From contig DAHVRS010000438.1 of NCBI GenBank assembly GCA_027322375.1, positions 1 through 19,629 of the forward strand: a stretch of 19,629 bases of DNA. Direction: 5' to 3'. Positions 6,666-14,797 of this stretch are shown here, one piece after another (within the stretch, counting starts at the first letter, position 1; every line of letters starts with the position of its first letter). Position numbers and translations under genes: made by a program. The notes under the pieces are model-generated. The model saw only the letters and a program-made list of their open reading frames with translations, made no database searches and was not told the DNA's origin. The stretch comes from Brachybacterium sp. (GTDB taxonomy: Bacteria > Actinomycetota > Actinomycetes > Actinomycetales > Dermabacteraceae).

Positions 6666-7578
6666 CTTCTTCCTCCTCGTCCTGGCCCCGGCGCCGTGCA
6701 TGGACCGTGCGGCGGGGGCGATGGTCTGCGGTGGCACGGGGCTTTCGGGGCGTGTCAGCACTGCCTGTGGCGCCCGTGCTCGCGGTGTCTGCTGCGGCCT
6801 GAGCGGCGGTATCAGCCTGCTCGTCGGCGAGGTCCTGGATCTGGCGACGCACCCGGAACACGAGTGCGCCGGGGAAGAACAGCGCGAAGATCCACCACTG
6901 GAACGCATAGGACAGGTGCGGGCCCAGCGACGTGTCCGGGGCGGGCAGAGCGCGCGGCCGGTCCGCGGCCGGCTCCTCCTGCACGAGCTCGCCGTAAGCG
7001 CCGGTGATCAGCGGGTCGGTCTCCAGCCCCATGAGACCTGCGGACTGCGGCGGGTTCACGGAGTGGGTCTGACCGGGCGGCGGGGTGCGGTCCAGCTCGG
7101 GTTCGGCCGGCCGCAGCCGGAGCGTCACCGTGGTCTCGCCGTCCGGGACGGGTGCGGGGTCCACGGGCTCGGAGGCGTCGCCTGAGGGGACCCAGCCGCG
7201 CACGACGAGCAGGGTCGTGCCGTCGTCGGCGGTGAAGGGGGCGAGCTGCCAGAAGCCTACCTCGCCCTCGTCGACCCGGTTGCGGACGTAGAGCACGCAC
7301 TCCTTCGTGGCGCAGTAGCTGCCGTGGAGGGTGACCTGCTTCCACTCGTCGGTCGCGGCGAGCGGGGAGGTGAGTGTGGGCAGGACGTCCTCGAGCGCGA
7401 CGGGCTCGGCTTCGTAGTTCGAATGGACCACGGCGGCCTGGTCGTGCTTGGTCTCGTATCGGCCGTACTGCCAGAACCCGAGGCCGACGCACACGGCGGC
7501 GAGGGCGAGGACGAGCAGCAGGCCCAGGGCGGTGTCGCGGCTGAGGATGATCTGCCGGCGGAGGGATGATCGGGTCAT
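6637..7578 (-). CDS. SURF1 family cytochrome oxidase assembly protein
   Basis: Helps assemble the haem-copper cytochrome c oxidase in the membrane. The 313-residue protein has the classic two-helix hairpin: helix 1 at about 16-36 ending in LGFWQYGRYETK, a large extracytoplasmic domain (about 45-220) containing VRGWVP (126-131), and helix 2 at about 224-243 in YAFQWWIFALF, the second SURF1 signature. A tail of about 70 residues follows, first basic (RKPRATADHRPRR, RRRGQ) then acidic (DEEEEDA), which is longer than usual. Two Cys (89, 94) lie in GSYCATKECVL of the outer domain. ATG 7578 overlaps the upstream stop by ATGA and has no clear ribosome site, so translation is probably coupled. Its end overlaps the GDPD start. 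Confidence 0.92.
   Translation of the reverse strand: MTRSSLRRQIILSRDTALGLLLVLALAAVCVGLGFWQYGRYETKHDQAAVVHSNYEAEPVALEDVLPTLTSPLAATDEWKQVTLHGSYCATKECVLYVRNRVDEGEVGFWQLAPFTADDGTTLLVVRGWVPSGDASEPVDPAPVPDGETTVTLRLRPAEPELDRTPPPGQTHSVNPPQSAGLMGLETDPLITGAYGELVQEEPAADRPRALPAPDTSLGPHLSYAFQWWIFALFFPGALVFRVRRQIQDLADEQADTAAQAAADTASTGATGSADTPRKPRATADHRPRRTVHARRRGQDEEEEDALIDDRTP
6666..6677 (-). promoter_or_regulatory. Strong ribosome binding site of the GDPD gene inside the SURF1 tail
   Basis: The minus strand reads AGGAGG-AAGAAG-ATG. The Shine-Dalgarno lies in the codons for the acidic run near the end of SURF1 and fixes the GDPD start at 6665. Confidence 0.85.
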
Positions 7579-8111
7579 GCTGGAACTGCTGCGCTCATCT
7601 CCGGGGTGAAGGGCACGGTCTCCGGTGCGTGGGGGACGGAGTGGGCGCTGAGGTCGCCCGCGGCGATGCCCAGGAGGCCCGGGAGGTCCTCGACCGCCCG
7701 GTCCACGAGGCTGATGAAGATCAGCACGGTCGCGGCGGCGAGCAGCAGCCCGAGCGCGGTGACGGTGATGGTCATGCCCAGCCGCAGCCGGGGCCGGTCA
7801 CGGCGCGGCTTCGCGGGAGGGAACCCGTAGTCCTCGTCCTGGAGGTGGTTCTCGGACCACATCCCGGGGTTCAGGACGTCCACGGGGTACTGCTCGACGC
7901 GAGGGCGCGGGCGGGCGCCGCTGGCAGGGACCTCCTCGGAGTCCTGCAGCGGCGCCTGCCCGGTGGTGCGCTCGCGCGCGGGCCAGAGCCTCCACCCGGC
8001 CGGAACCGGTCCCCAGGAGTCCCCCGGACGGAAATCCGCGGGCGGCGTCCATCCCTCCTGCGGGGGCTCGGGCCAGTTCGGCGGCGGGTTGAAGCGCTGG
8101 GGAGAGGTCAC
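7575..8111 (-). CDS. Small single-pass membrane protein with N-terminal Pro/Trp module
   Basis: I do not recognise a named family. The 178-residue protein starts with a module RFNPPPNWP..GW.PP...SWGPVPAGWRLW (6-43) nearly the same as the N-terminus of the next gene upstream. A charged, Pro-rich linker follows, a basic patch (KPRRDRPRLRLG, 101-112), one membrane helix (about 113-136) and a 40-residue C-terminal tail predicted outside. The basic patch before the helix suggests N-in, C-out. The start is GTG 8111, overlapping the upstream stop as GTGA with no ribosome site, so it should be translated by coupling; its own stop overlaps the SURF1 ATG. Its position suggests an envelope or respiratory-chain-linked role, but this is only inference from neighbours. 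Confidence 0.8.
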   Translation of the reverse strand: MTSPQRFNPPPNWPEPPQEGWTPPADFRPGDSWGPVPAGWRLWPARERTTGQAPLQDSEEVPASGARPRPRVEQYPVDVLNPGMWSENHLQDEDYGFPPAKPRRDRPRLRLGMTITVTALGLLLAAATVLIFISLVDRAVEDLPGLLGIAAGDLSAHSVPHAPETVPFTPEMSAAVPA

Positions 8112-9988
8112 GAAGGGACGTCCCAGGTGTAGTCGTCGGTGAAGGTGGTGAACTGCAGCACGTTGCCACCGGCCTTCTTCACGTCGAAGAGGAGCTTGAC
8201 GGTGTACTCATCGCCCTCCACGAAGTCCATCGGGCCGTCCGTGCCGGAGCCGACGAGCGAGTAGGTGGGGCTGGCGGGGGAGACGGAGCCGCCGTACGGC
8301 GTCTGGATCTCGAAGTTGTAGGCGCCGAAGCCCATCTCGCCCTCGGTGACCGTGAGCTTCGCGGTGAGGACCAGATAATCGCCCTGCTTGCCCGGCTCGA
8401 CGGTGCCGCCATAGCGACTCTCGAGCTTCTCGGCGGGGACGTATTCCATGTGCACGGCGAGCGTGCCGCTGCCATCCGGGCCCACGACCTGGATCGCGTC
8501 CTTCTCCGCGGCGGGGTCGATCGTGGAGAGGTCGGTCGGGGTGGGGATGGCCTCCTCGGTCGTCTCCTCGGTGGGCTCCTCCGTGGTCGTCTCCTCGGTG
8601 GGAGCCTCGGAGGTGGTGGTCTGCTCTCCGCCGCCCCCGGCCTGGTTGTCGCCGCCGCGGGTGAACAGGACGAAGCCGCCCACCGCGATGAGGATCAGCG
8701 CGAGCAGAAGGATGAGCAGGCAGCCGAGCCACCAGAAGCGGGCGATGAAGCTCTTCTTCGGCGGCTCGCCGGCACCGGTCGAGGCGGTCCACGCCGGGCC
8801 GGAATCCTGCGCGGGGGAGCCGGGGCCGTAGCCCGCAGGGGACTGCTGGCCATAGCCGGCCGGGGACGCCTGGCCGTAGCCCTGGTCCGCGGACTGCTGG
8901 CCGTATCCGGCGGGCGAGGCCTGGCCGTACCCCGCAGGGGACTGCAGGCCGTATCCGGCGGGGGAGGCCTGGCCATAACCCGCAGGCGAGGCCTGCTGGC
9001 CGTAGCTCTGCCCGGCGTCCTGCTGGCCGTACCCGGCCGGGGAGGCCTGGCCGTAGCCTCGCTCCGCAGACTGCTCGGCGCCCCAGGCGGGGATCTGCCC
9101 GTCCTGGGCAGCGGGCTCTTGAGCCTGTGCGTCCTGTGCCGCGGCGTCCTGGCCGGGCTCCGCGGTGGAGGCTCCGGATGCTGCGGCACCACCGACAGCA
9201 GCGCCGCCGAGCGCTGCCCCGCCGACAGCCGCGGCACCTGCGCCGGAGTCCTCGGACGGCTGCGCACCGGAGCCGTCAGCGGGCACGCCGGAGTCACCGG
9301 CAGGCGCTGCGGTCTCGTACGGGGTCTGCTGGGCAAGGTCCGCCTCGAGGTCAGGTCCCGGGTACTCCGCGGTGGCCCCGCCCGTGGACAGCTCGGCGTC
9401 CGCGTCGGTCTGCTCCGGCGCTGCGGCGGACTGCGGCTCACCAGCGGGCTGCGGCTCGGGGGCCGGACCGTACGGGTTCATCGCGCCGTACTGGCCGGTG
9501 AAGGCGGGAGCGGCGTCGGCCGCGAGTGCCTCAGCCGCGGAGCCCTCCGCAGCGGGAGCACCGACGGGGCTCGCCGCAACCTCAGGCGCGGGCGCCTCAG
9601 CCTGCTCGGCCACCGGCTGCTCCGGCGCCACGGGCTCCTCGACCACAGGCTCCTGGACAGCAGGCTCCTCGACCACGGGCTCCTGGACGGCGGGCTGCTC
9701 AGCTGCGGGCTGCTCGTCCGCCAGCGGTGCGCTCTCCGTGCTCGGCGCGACATCCTCGTGCGCGTCCTGAACCGGAGCGGGCTCGTCAACGGCGGGCTGC
9801 TCGTCGGCCGGAGCCTGCGCAGCCGCTTCCTGCGCCGGAGCGGCAGGTGCGGGCTCGTCGGCCGCGACCCAGAAGTTCCACCCGTCGGGCGCGGGGCCCC
9901 AGGAGGGGTCCGGCTGCCAGCCGGGCGGCGGGCTCCAGTTGGCATCGTCGATCGGCCAGTTCGGCGGAGGATTGAAGCGATATGCCAT
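8108..9988 (-). CDS. Large membrane protein: Pro/Trp module, disordered YGQ-repeat cytoplasmic part, one TM, DUF4352-like outer domain
   Basis: 626 residues. From the N-terminus: the module RFNPPPNWP..NWSPPPGWQPDPSWGPAPDGWNFW (4-40); an acidic Pro/Ala/Glu/Gln stretch (41-160) with an exact AVQEPVVEEP duplication near 100-119; an Ala/Gly run of GGAA type (251-274); ten Tyr-Gly-Gln repeats (311-393); a basic KKSFIAR and one membrane helix (about 416-443); a Thr/Glu linker (456-480); and a beta-rich outer domain (about 495-626) resembling DUF4352 proteins. ATG 9988 is chosen because GGAAGG lies 10 bases upstream and because the frame before it (to 10564) is antisense to fabG. The family is not named; similar layouts (disordered N-terminus, helix, beta domain) are common in actinobacteria. 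It heads the run 178-aa protein, SURF1, GDPD. Confidence 0.85.
   Translation of the reverse strand: MAYRFNPPPNWPIDDANWSPPPGWQPDPSWGPAPDGWNFWVAADEPAPAAPAQEAAAQAPADEQPAVDEPAPVQDAHEDVAPSTESAPLADEQPAAEQPAVQEPVVEEPAVQEPVVEEPVAPEQPVAEQAEAPAPEVAASPVGAPAAEGSAAEALAADAAPAFTGQYGAMNPYGPAPEPQPAGEPQSAAAPEQTDADAELSTGGATAEYPGPDLEADLAQQTPYETAAPAGDSGVPADGSGAQPSEDSGAGAAAVGGAALGGAAVGGAAASGASTAEPGQDAAAQDAQAQEPAAQDGQIPAWGAEQSAERGYGQASPAGYGQQDAGQSYGQQASPAGYGQASPAGYGLQSPAGYGQASPAGYGQQSADQGYGQASPAGYGQQSPAGYGPGSPAQDSGPAWTASTGAGEPPKKSFIARFWWLGCLLILLLALILIAVGGFVLFTRGGDNQAGGGGEQTTTSEAPTEETTTEEPTEETTEEAIPTPTDLSTIDPAAEKDAIQVVGPDGSGTLAVHMEYVPAEKLESRYGGTVEPGKQGDYLVLTAKLTVTEGEMGFGAYNFEIQTPYGGSVSPASPTYSLVGSGTDGPMDFVEGDEYTVKLLFDVKKAGGNVLQFTTFTDDYTWDVPS
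8810..9058 (-). repeat. Ten tandem 24-27 base units encoding GYGQxSPA-type repeats
   Basis: Residues 311-393 of the 626-aa protein are ten successive units of 8 or 9 residues: GYGQASPA (four copies), GYGQQDAGQ, SYGQQASPA, GYGLQSPA, GYGQQSADQ, GYGQQSPA and GYGPGSPA. At DNA level they are imperfect in-frame repeats recognisable on the plus strand by recurring CTGGCCGTA. It is coding sequence, with no spacers. Confidence 0.9.
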
Positions 9989-10127
9989 CGGGCAAGCACC
10001 TTCCGGGGCGATGTTCGTGGACGGGTACCCCCCAATGGATCCCGACACTGTCTCGCCCCGTATCGTAGAGCACGGCCGCTCAACGGGGCCTTCGCCCCGC
10101 CCCTTCGACCAGCATCCAGGAGACTCC
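9989..10127. promoter_or_regulatory. Divergent promoter region between the 626-aa protein gene and fabG
   Basis: The 139-base gap must serve both directions. TATCGT (10061-10066, plus) and TACGAT (the same six bases, minus) both fit TANNNT, but neither has a clear -35. A perfect 6-bp hairpin CGGGGC-CTTC-GCCCCG (10084-10099) would lie in the fabG leader, 18 bases before its AGGAG. Nothing else stands out. Confidence 0.35.
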
Positions 10128-10853
10128 ATGTCCGACGTCACCACCGAGCCGCGCAGCATCCTCATCACCGGAGGGAACCGCGGCATCGGCTGCTCCATCG
10201 CCGAGGAGTCCCTGCGCCGCGGCGACAAGGTCGCCGTCACCAGCCGTTCCGGCACGGGCGGCCCGGAGGGCGCGCTCACCGTCGCCGCCGATGTCACCGA
10301 CGGCGAGAGCCTGGACGCCGCGGTGAAGGCCGTCGAGGAGGCGCACGGGCCGATCGAGGTGCTCGTCGCGAACGCGGGCATCACCGATGACCAGCTGCTG
10401 CTGCGGATGAGCGATGACTCCTTCGAGACGGTGCTGGACACGAACCTCACCGGCTCCTTCCGCATCGTCAAGCGCGTGATCAAGTCGATGATGCGCAAGA
10501 AGAAGGGCCGCATCGTCCTGATCAGCTCCGTGGTGGGCCTGTACGGCTCGCCCGGCCAGGTCAACTACGCCGCCTCGAAGTCCGGGCTCATCGGCATCGC
10601 CCGCGCGCTCACCCGCGAGCTCGGCTCCCGCGGCATCACCGCGAACGTCGTCGCGCCCGGCTACATCGACACCGAGATGACCCAGGCCCTGCCTGAGGAG
10701 CTGCAGGACTCCTACCGCAAGGCGATCCCCGCCGGCCGCTTCGCTGACGCCGAGGAGGTCGCCCGCGTGGTGGCGTTCGTCGCGAGCGATGACGCGGCCT
10801 ACATCTCCGGCGCCGTGATCCCCGTCGATGGCGGCCTCGGCATGGGACACTGA
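10128..10853 (+). CDS. fabG: 3-oxoacyl-ACP reductase (SDR family)
   Basis: NADPH-dependent reduction of 3-oxoacyl-ACP in fatty acid elongation, cytoplasmic. The 241-residue protein is a classical short-chain dehydrogenase: cofactor loop TGGNRGIG (14-21), ADVTD (54-58), NAGITDD (82-88, typical of FabG), Asn106 in TNLTGSF, catalytic Ser134, Tyr147 and Lys151 (YAASK), PGYIDTEM (177-184), and a C-terminal DGGLGMGH. The loop reads NRG rather than the usual SRG, as in mycobacterial MabA (recalled as TGGNRGIG). Start ATG 10128 has AGGAG (10118-10122) 5 bases upstream; the longer open frame to 9939 is not supported. No enoyl reductase gene follows, unlike the mabA-inhA pair. A 60-base gap separates it from the phosphatase gene. 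Confidence 0.92.
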   Translation: MSDVTTEPRSILITGGNRGIGCSIAEESLRRGDKVAVTSRSGTGGPEGALTVAADVTDGESLDAAVKAVEEAHGPIEVLVANAGITDDQLLLRMSDDSFETVLDTNLTGSFRIVKRVIKSMMRKKKGRIVLISSVVGLYGSPGQVNYAASKSGLIGIARALTRELGSRGITANVVAPGYIDTEMTQALPEELQDSYRKAIPAGRFADAEEVARVVAFVASDDAAYISGAVIPVDGGLGMGH

Positions 10854-10913
10854 CCCCCGTCCTCGAACTCCGGTGCCCTGCACCCTCGACCCCTAAGGCG
10901 TGAACCCACCCCC

Positions 10914-11441
10914 ATGTCATCCTCCGACCCCGACAGTCGCCTGCTGCTGCTGATGCGCCACGGCAAGGCGGAGAGCGGGTCCGGCCAGCCGGACCACGAG
11001 CGCGCCCTCGCCGAGCGAGGAGTCACCCAGGCGGGTCTTGTCGGCGAATATCTCGCCGCGCAGCACGTCGACGTCGCCCGGGTCCTGGTCTCCGACGCGA
11101 CCCGCACCCGGCAGACCTGGGAGGCCGTGGCTGCGTCGATGCCCGGCTTCGACGGGGAGGTCACCTTCCACGAGGAGATCTACAGCGGCGGCACCGCGGA
11201 GCTGCTCGCTCTGGTGCGGGGCGTCGAGGAACGCCACGCGGTGGTGATGGTCGTGGGCCATGAGCCGACGATCTCGAGCCTCACCTCGCTGCTGGCGGAT
11301 GAGGAGTCCGACGCCGGCTCGGTCGCCCAGTCCCGGATCGGGATGCCCACCGGCGGCACCGCAGTGCTCTCCGGCACGCTCCCGCAGTGGTCGGCGCTGG
11401 AGGAGGAGACCCTCACGCTCCACACGATCGTGCGGCCCTGA
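10914..11441 (+). CDS. SixA-like histidine phosphatase
   Basis: A 175-residue member of the histidine phosphatase (phosphoglycerate mutase-like) superfamily. Visible motifs are LLLLMRHGKAE (10-20) with the phospho-accepting His16 in RHG, Arg64/Arg66 in SDATRTRQTWE, Glu88, and VGHEPTIS (114-121) with the second catalytic His116. Size and motif spacing match SixA, which dephosphorylates phosphohistidine in E. coli; the substrate here cannot be told from sequence. ATG 10914 has no good ribosome site (the preceding bases are mostly C) and no TANNNT at leaderless distance, so the start is less certain than the family. The gene ends 24 bases before a strong hairpin. Confidence 0.87.
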   Translation: MSSSDPDSRLLLLMRHGKAESGSGQPDHERALAERGVTQAGLVGEYLAAQHVDVARVLVSDATRTRQTWEAVAASMPGFDGEVTFHEEIYSGGTAELLALVRGVEERHAVVMVVGHEPTISSLTSLLADEESDAGSVAQSRIGMPTGGTAVLSGTLPQWSALEEETLTLHTIVRP

Positions 11442-11464
11442 CGGGACGCGACAGACTGCAGACA

Positions 11465-11498
11465 CAGAACGGGCCGGGCAGATGCCCGGCCCGTTCTG
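11465..11498. terminator. 15-bp GC-rich hairpin, likely bidirectional terminator (sixA-like / serB)
   Basis: A perfect 15-bp stem (11465-11479 with 11484-11498) with loop AGAT lies between two convergent genes: 24 bases after the phosphatase stop and 30 bases after the serB stop on the other strand. The plus-side sequence is followed by CAATCC, the minus side by TGTCTGC; there is no U-run. Confidence 0.85.
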
Positions 11499-11528
11499 CA
11501 ATCCTCCGCAGTGCGCTCTGCAGCGTGC

Positions 11529-12202
11529 TCAGCGCGCCGCGGCCGCCTCGAGGTGTGGCCAGGCGTCCAGCAGGGACTCGCCGTCGAGGATCACGTCCGC
11601 CACCTCGCGCAGCGCGGGCTTCGCGCGGAACGCGATGCCGGTGCCGGCCGCGACCAGCATGTCGCGATCGTTCGCCCCGTCGCCCATCGCCACGATCCGT
11701 TCGGCGGGCACGCCGTAGCGCTCCGCGAGCTCCTCGAGGGTGCGCTGCTTCGCGGCGCCGTCGATGATCGGTCCCGAGACCCGGCCGGTGAAGCGGCCGC
11801 CGGTGATCTCGAAGCGGTTCGCACGCACATGGTCGATGCCCGTCTCGGCGGCGAGCTCGTCGATCACCTCGTGGAAGCCGCCGGAGACGAGCGCCGTCAC
11901 CCAGCCGGCCTCCTTCGCCCGACGCACCAGCTCGAGCGCGCCCGGGGTGGGGACCAGCATGGAGCGGACCTCGACGAGGACTGACTCGTCGAGTCCCTCG
12001 AGCAGCGCCACCCGGGCGCGCAGGGACTGGGAGAAGTCGAGCTCGCCCCGCATCGCGGCGGTCGTGATCTCCTCGACCTGGTCACGGACACCCGCGTGCT
12101 CGGCGACCAGCTCGATGACCTCCTGGGTGAGGAAGGTCGAGTCGACATCGGAGACCAGCAGGCCGGCCGCGGTGGCGGGGGGCCTGCTCGTTGCTGCACT
12201 GC

Positions 12203-12206
<4 letters not shown>
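11529..12206 (-). CDS. serB: Phosphoserine phosphatase (HAD superfamily)
   Basis: Last step of serine synthesis: phosphoserine to serine. The 225-residue HAD phosphatase shows motif I DVDST (Asp20 nucleophile, Asp22), motif II SGGF (108-111), Lys153 in GAAKQRTL, and motif [12 protein letters not shown] (Asp176, Asp180). It has no ACT domains, unlike M. tuberculosis SerB2 (about 409 residues), so the serine feedback described there is not expected. The start is GTG 12206, overlapping the glgC stop as GTGA. There is no Shine-Dalgarno, so translation is probably coupled to glgC. A second role on another small phosphate ester cannot be excluded, but GDGANDRDM and length fit SerB well. Confidence 0.88.
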
Positions 12207-13444
<1,238 letters not shown>

Positions 13445-13450
13445 GGTGCG

Positions 13451-13479
13451 AGGATAGTCCAGAAGTGGTTCCCATCACC
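13451..13479 (-). promoter_or_regulatory. Putative leaderless promoter of glgC
   Basis: On the minus strand TATCCT (13456-13451) ends 6 bases before the A of the glgC ATG, placing a transcription start at or next to the start codon. Weak -35 matches (GTGATG or GGTGAT, 13479-13473) lie 16-17 bases upstream. The rest of the 112-base glgC/glgA gap holds a GC-rich CGGCGC/GCGCCG inverted repeat (13507-13512 with 13536-13541) just before the glgA ribosome site. Confidence 0.5.
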
Positions 13480-13556
13480 CGCCCGTCGACCGTGTGGACA
13501 GCGCCCCGGCGCGCCCGGGCCGAAGGACGCGCGGTGCGCCGAAGAAGGAGACAGAT

Positions 13557-14750
13557 ATGCGCGTCGACCTGCTCACCAAGGAATACCCCCCGGAGGTCTA
13601 CGGTGGTGCCGGTGTGCACGTGGCCGAGCTGACCCGGGTGCTGCGGCCCCATATCGATGTGAGAGTGCGAGCCTTCGGCGCGGACCGGGCCGAGGAGGGG
13701 GTCTCCTCGTACACCACCCCGGTCGAGCTCGAGGGCGCGAACCCGGCCCTGTCCACGCTGGGCACCGATCTGCTGATCGCCGCGGACTGCGCGGGCGCGG
13801 ACCTCATCCACTCCCACACCTGGTACGCGAACTTCGCCGGGCACATGGCCTCGCTGCTGCACGGCGCGCCGCACGTGCTCTCAGCCCACTCGCTCGAGCC
13901 GCTGCGGCCGTGGAAGGCCGAGCAGCTCGGCGGCGGCTATCGCGTCAGCTCCTTCGCCGAGCGCACCGCCTACGAGGGCGCGGCCGGCGTCATCGCCGTC
14001 TCCGGCGGGATGCGCGAGGACATCCTGCGCGCCTACCCGTCGGTGGATCCGGCGAAGGTGCACGTGGTCCACAACGGCATCGACATCGACGAATGGGCGC
14101 CGAACCCCGCGACCGACGCGCTGACCTCGCGCGGCATCGACCCCGAGGCGCCGATGATCGTGTTCGTCGGCCGGATCACCCGCCAGAAGGGTCTGCCCTA
14201 CTTCCTGCGCGCCGTGCGCGAGCTGCCGGCGGACTACCAGGTGGTGCTGTGCGCAGGCGCCCCGGACACCCCGGAGATCGCCCGCGAGGTCGACACGCTC
14301 GTCACCGAGCTGCAGACCAACCGCACCGGCGTGCACCTCATCACCGACATGCTGCCCCGGCACGAGCTGACGCAGCTGCTCACCCACGCGACGACCTTCG
14401 CGTGCCCGAGCATCTACGAGCCGCTGGGGATCGTGAACCTCGAGGCCATGGCCTGCGGCACGCCCGTGGTCGCCTCCGCGACCGGCGGGATCCCCGAGGT
14501 CGTCGCCGACGGCGAGACCGGCTATCTCGTCCCGCTCGCGCAGGTCTCCGACGGGACCGGCACCCCCGTGGACCCGGAGAAGTTCATCGCCGACACCCGC
14601 GATGCGCTCGTGAAGATGGTCTCCGACCCCGTGCGTGCGAAGGAGATGGGCGAGGCGTCCCGCCGCCGCGCCGCCGAGCACTTCGCGTGGACCTCGATCG
14701 CCGAGCGCACCCTGGACGTGTACCGCACCGTCCTCGGTCAGGGCGCCTGA
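13557..14750 (+). CDS. glgA: GT4-type glycogen synthase / maltose-1-phosphate synthase
   Basis: The 397-residue GT-B glycosyltransferase opens with MRVDLLTKEYPPEVYGGAGV, typical of actinobacterial GlgA. It has SAHSLEPLRPWK (acceptor-side motif), GGMREDIL, VHNGIDIDEW, GRITRQKGLPYFL (sugar-nucleotide domain) and the retaining GT4 pair E288-x7-E296 in EPLGIVNLEAMACG. The mycobacterial homologue (Rv1212c) was annotated glycogen synthase and later shown to make maltose-1-phosphate from ADP-glucose (GlgM), feeding the GlgE pathway; the same is likely here. The start is ATG 13557, with AAGGAG (13545-13550) 6 bases upstream; the open frame to 13494 is not needed. It uses the product of the divergent glgC. 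Its TGA is the loop of a GGCGCC/GGCGCC hairpin. Confidence 0.93.
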   Translation: MRVDLLTKEYPPEVYGGAGVHVAELTRVLRPHIDVRVRAFGADRAEEGVSSYTTPVELEGANPALSTLGTDLLIAADCAGADLIHSHTWYANFAGHMASLLHGAPHVLSAHSLEPLRPWKAEQLGGGYRVSSFAERTAYEGAAGVIAVSGGMREDILRAYPSVDPAKVHVVHNGIDIDEWAPNPATDALTSRGIDPEAPMIVFVGRITRQKGLPYFLRAVRELPADYQVVLCAGAPDTPEIAREVDTLVTELQTNRTGVHLITDMLPRHELTQLLTHATTFACPSIYEPLGIVNLEAMACGTPVVASATGGIPEVVADGETGYLVPLAQVSDGTGTPVDPEKFIADTRDALVKMVSDPVRAKEMGEASRRRAAEHFAWTSIAERTLDVYRTVLGQGA

Positions 14751-14789
14751 GGCGCCTCCGCGGCCGACGGCACATTCTCCGGCCGACGG
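14742..14789. other. Hairpin and direct repeat at the glgA end
   Basis: GGCGCC (14742-14747) and GGCGCC (14751-14756) flank the glgA stop codon, which forms the 3-base loop. After it, CGGCCGACGG occurs twice (14761-14770 and 14780-14789). The CGGCCG cores can also pair. This is the only candidate for a terminator between glgA and the convergent 260-aa gene (47-base gap). Confidence 0.4.
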
Positions 14790-14797
14790 GGCAGTGC

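Noticed and set aside
8810..9058. Regular short repeats that might be a CRISPR array
   Set aside because: Repeats are in-frame, 24-27 bases, with no unique spacers; they encode GYGQ units within a longer open frame, and no cas genes are near.
9939..10127. Longer N-terminus for fabG (start at 9939)
   Set aside because: It would overlap the start of the divergent 626-aa gene and add residues foreign to SDR proteins; ATG 10128 has a good ribosome site.
8450..10390. Long plus-strand open frame (646 codons) opposite the 626-aa protein
   Set aside because: It is Arg/Gly/Leu-rich antisense sequence without stops because of high GC; the minus-strand frame has a ribosome site, membrane helix and recognisable domains.
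10872..10884. Small GGTGC-CCT-GCACC hairpin between fabG and the phosphatase gene
   Set aside because: A 5-bp stem in GC-rich DNA is expected by chance and it has no supporting context.
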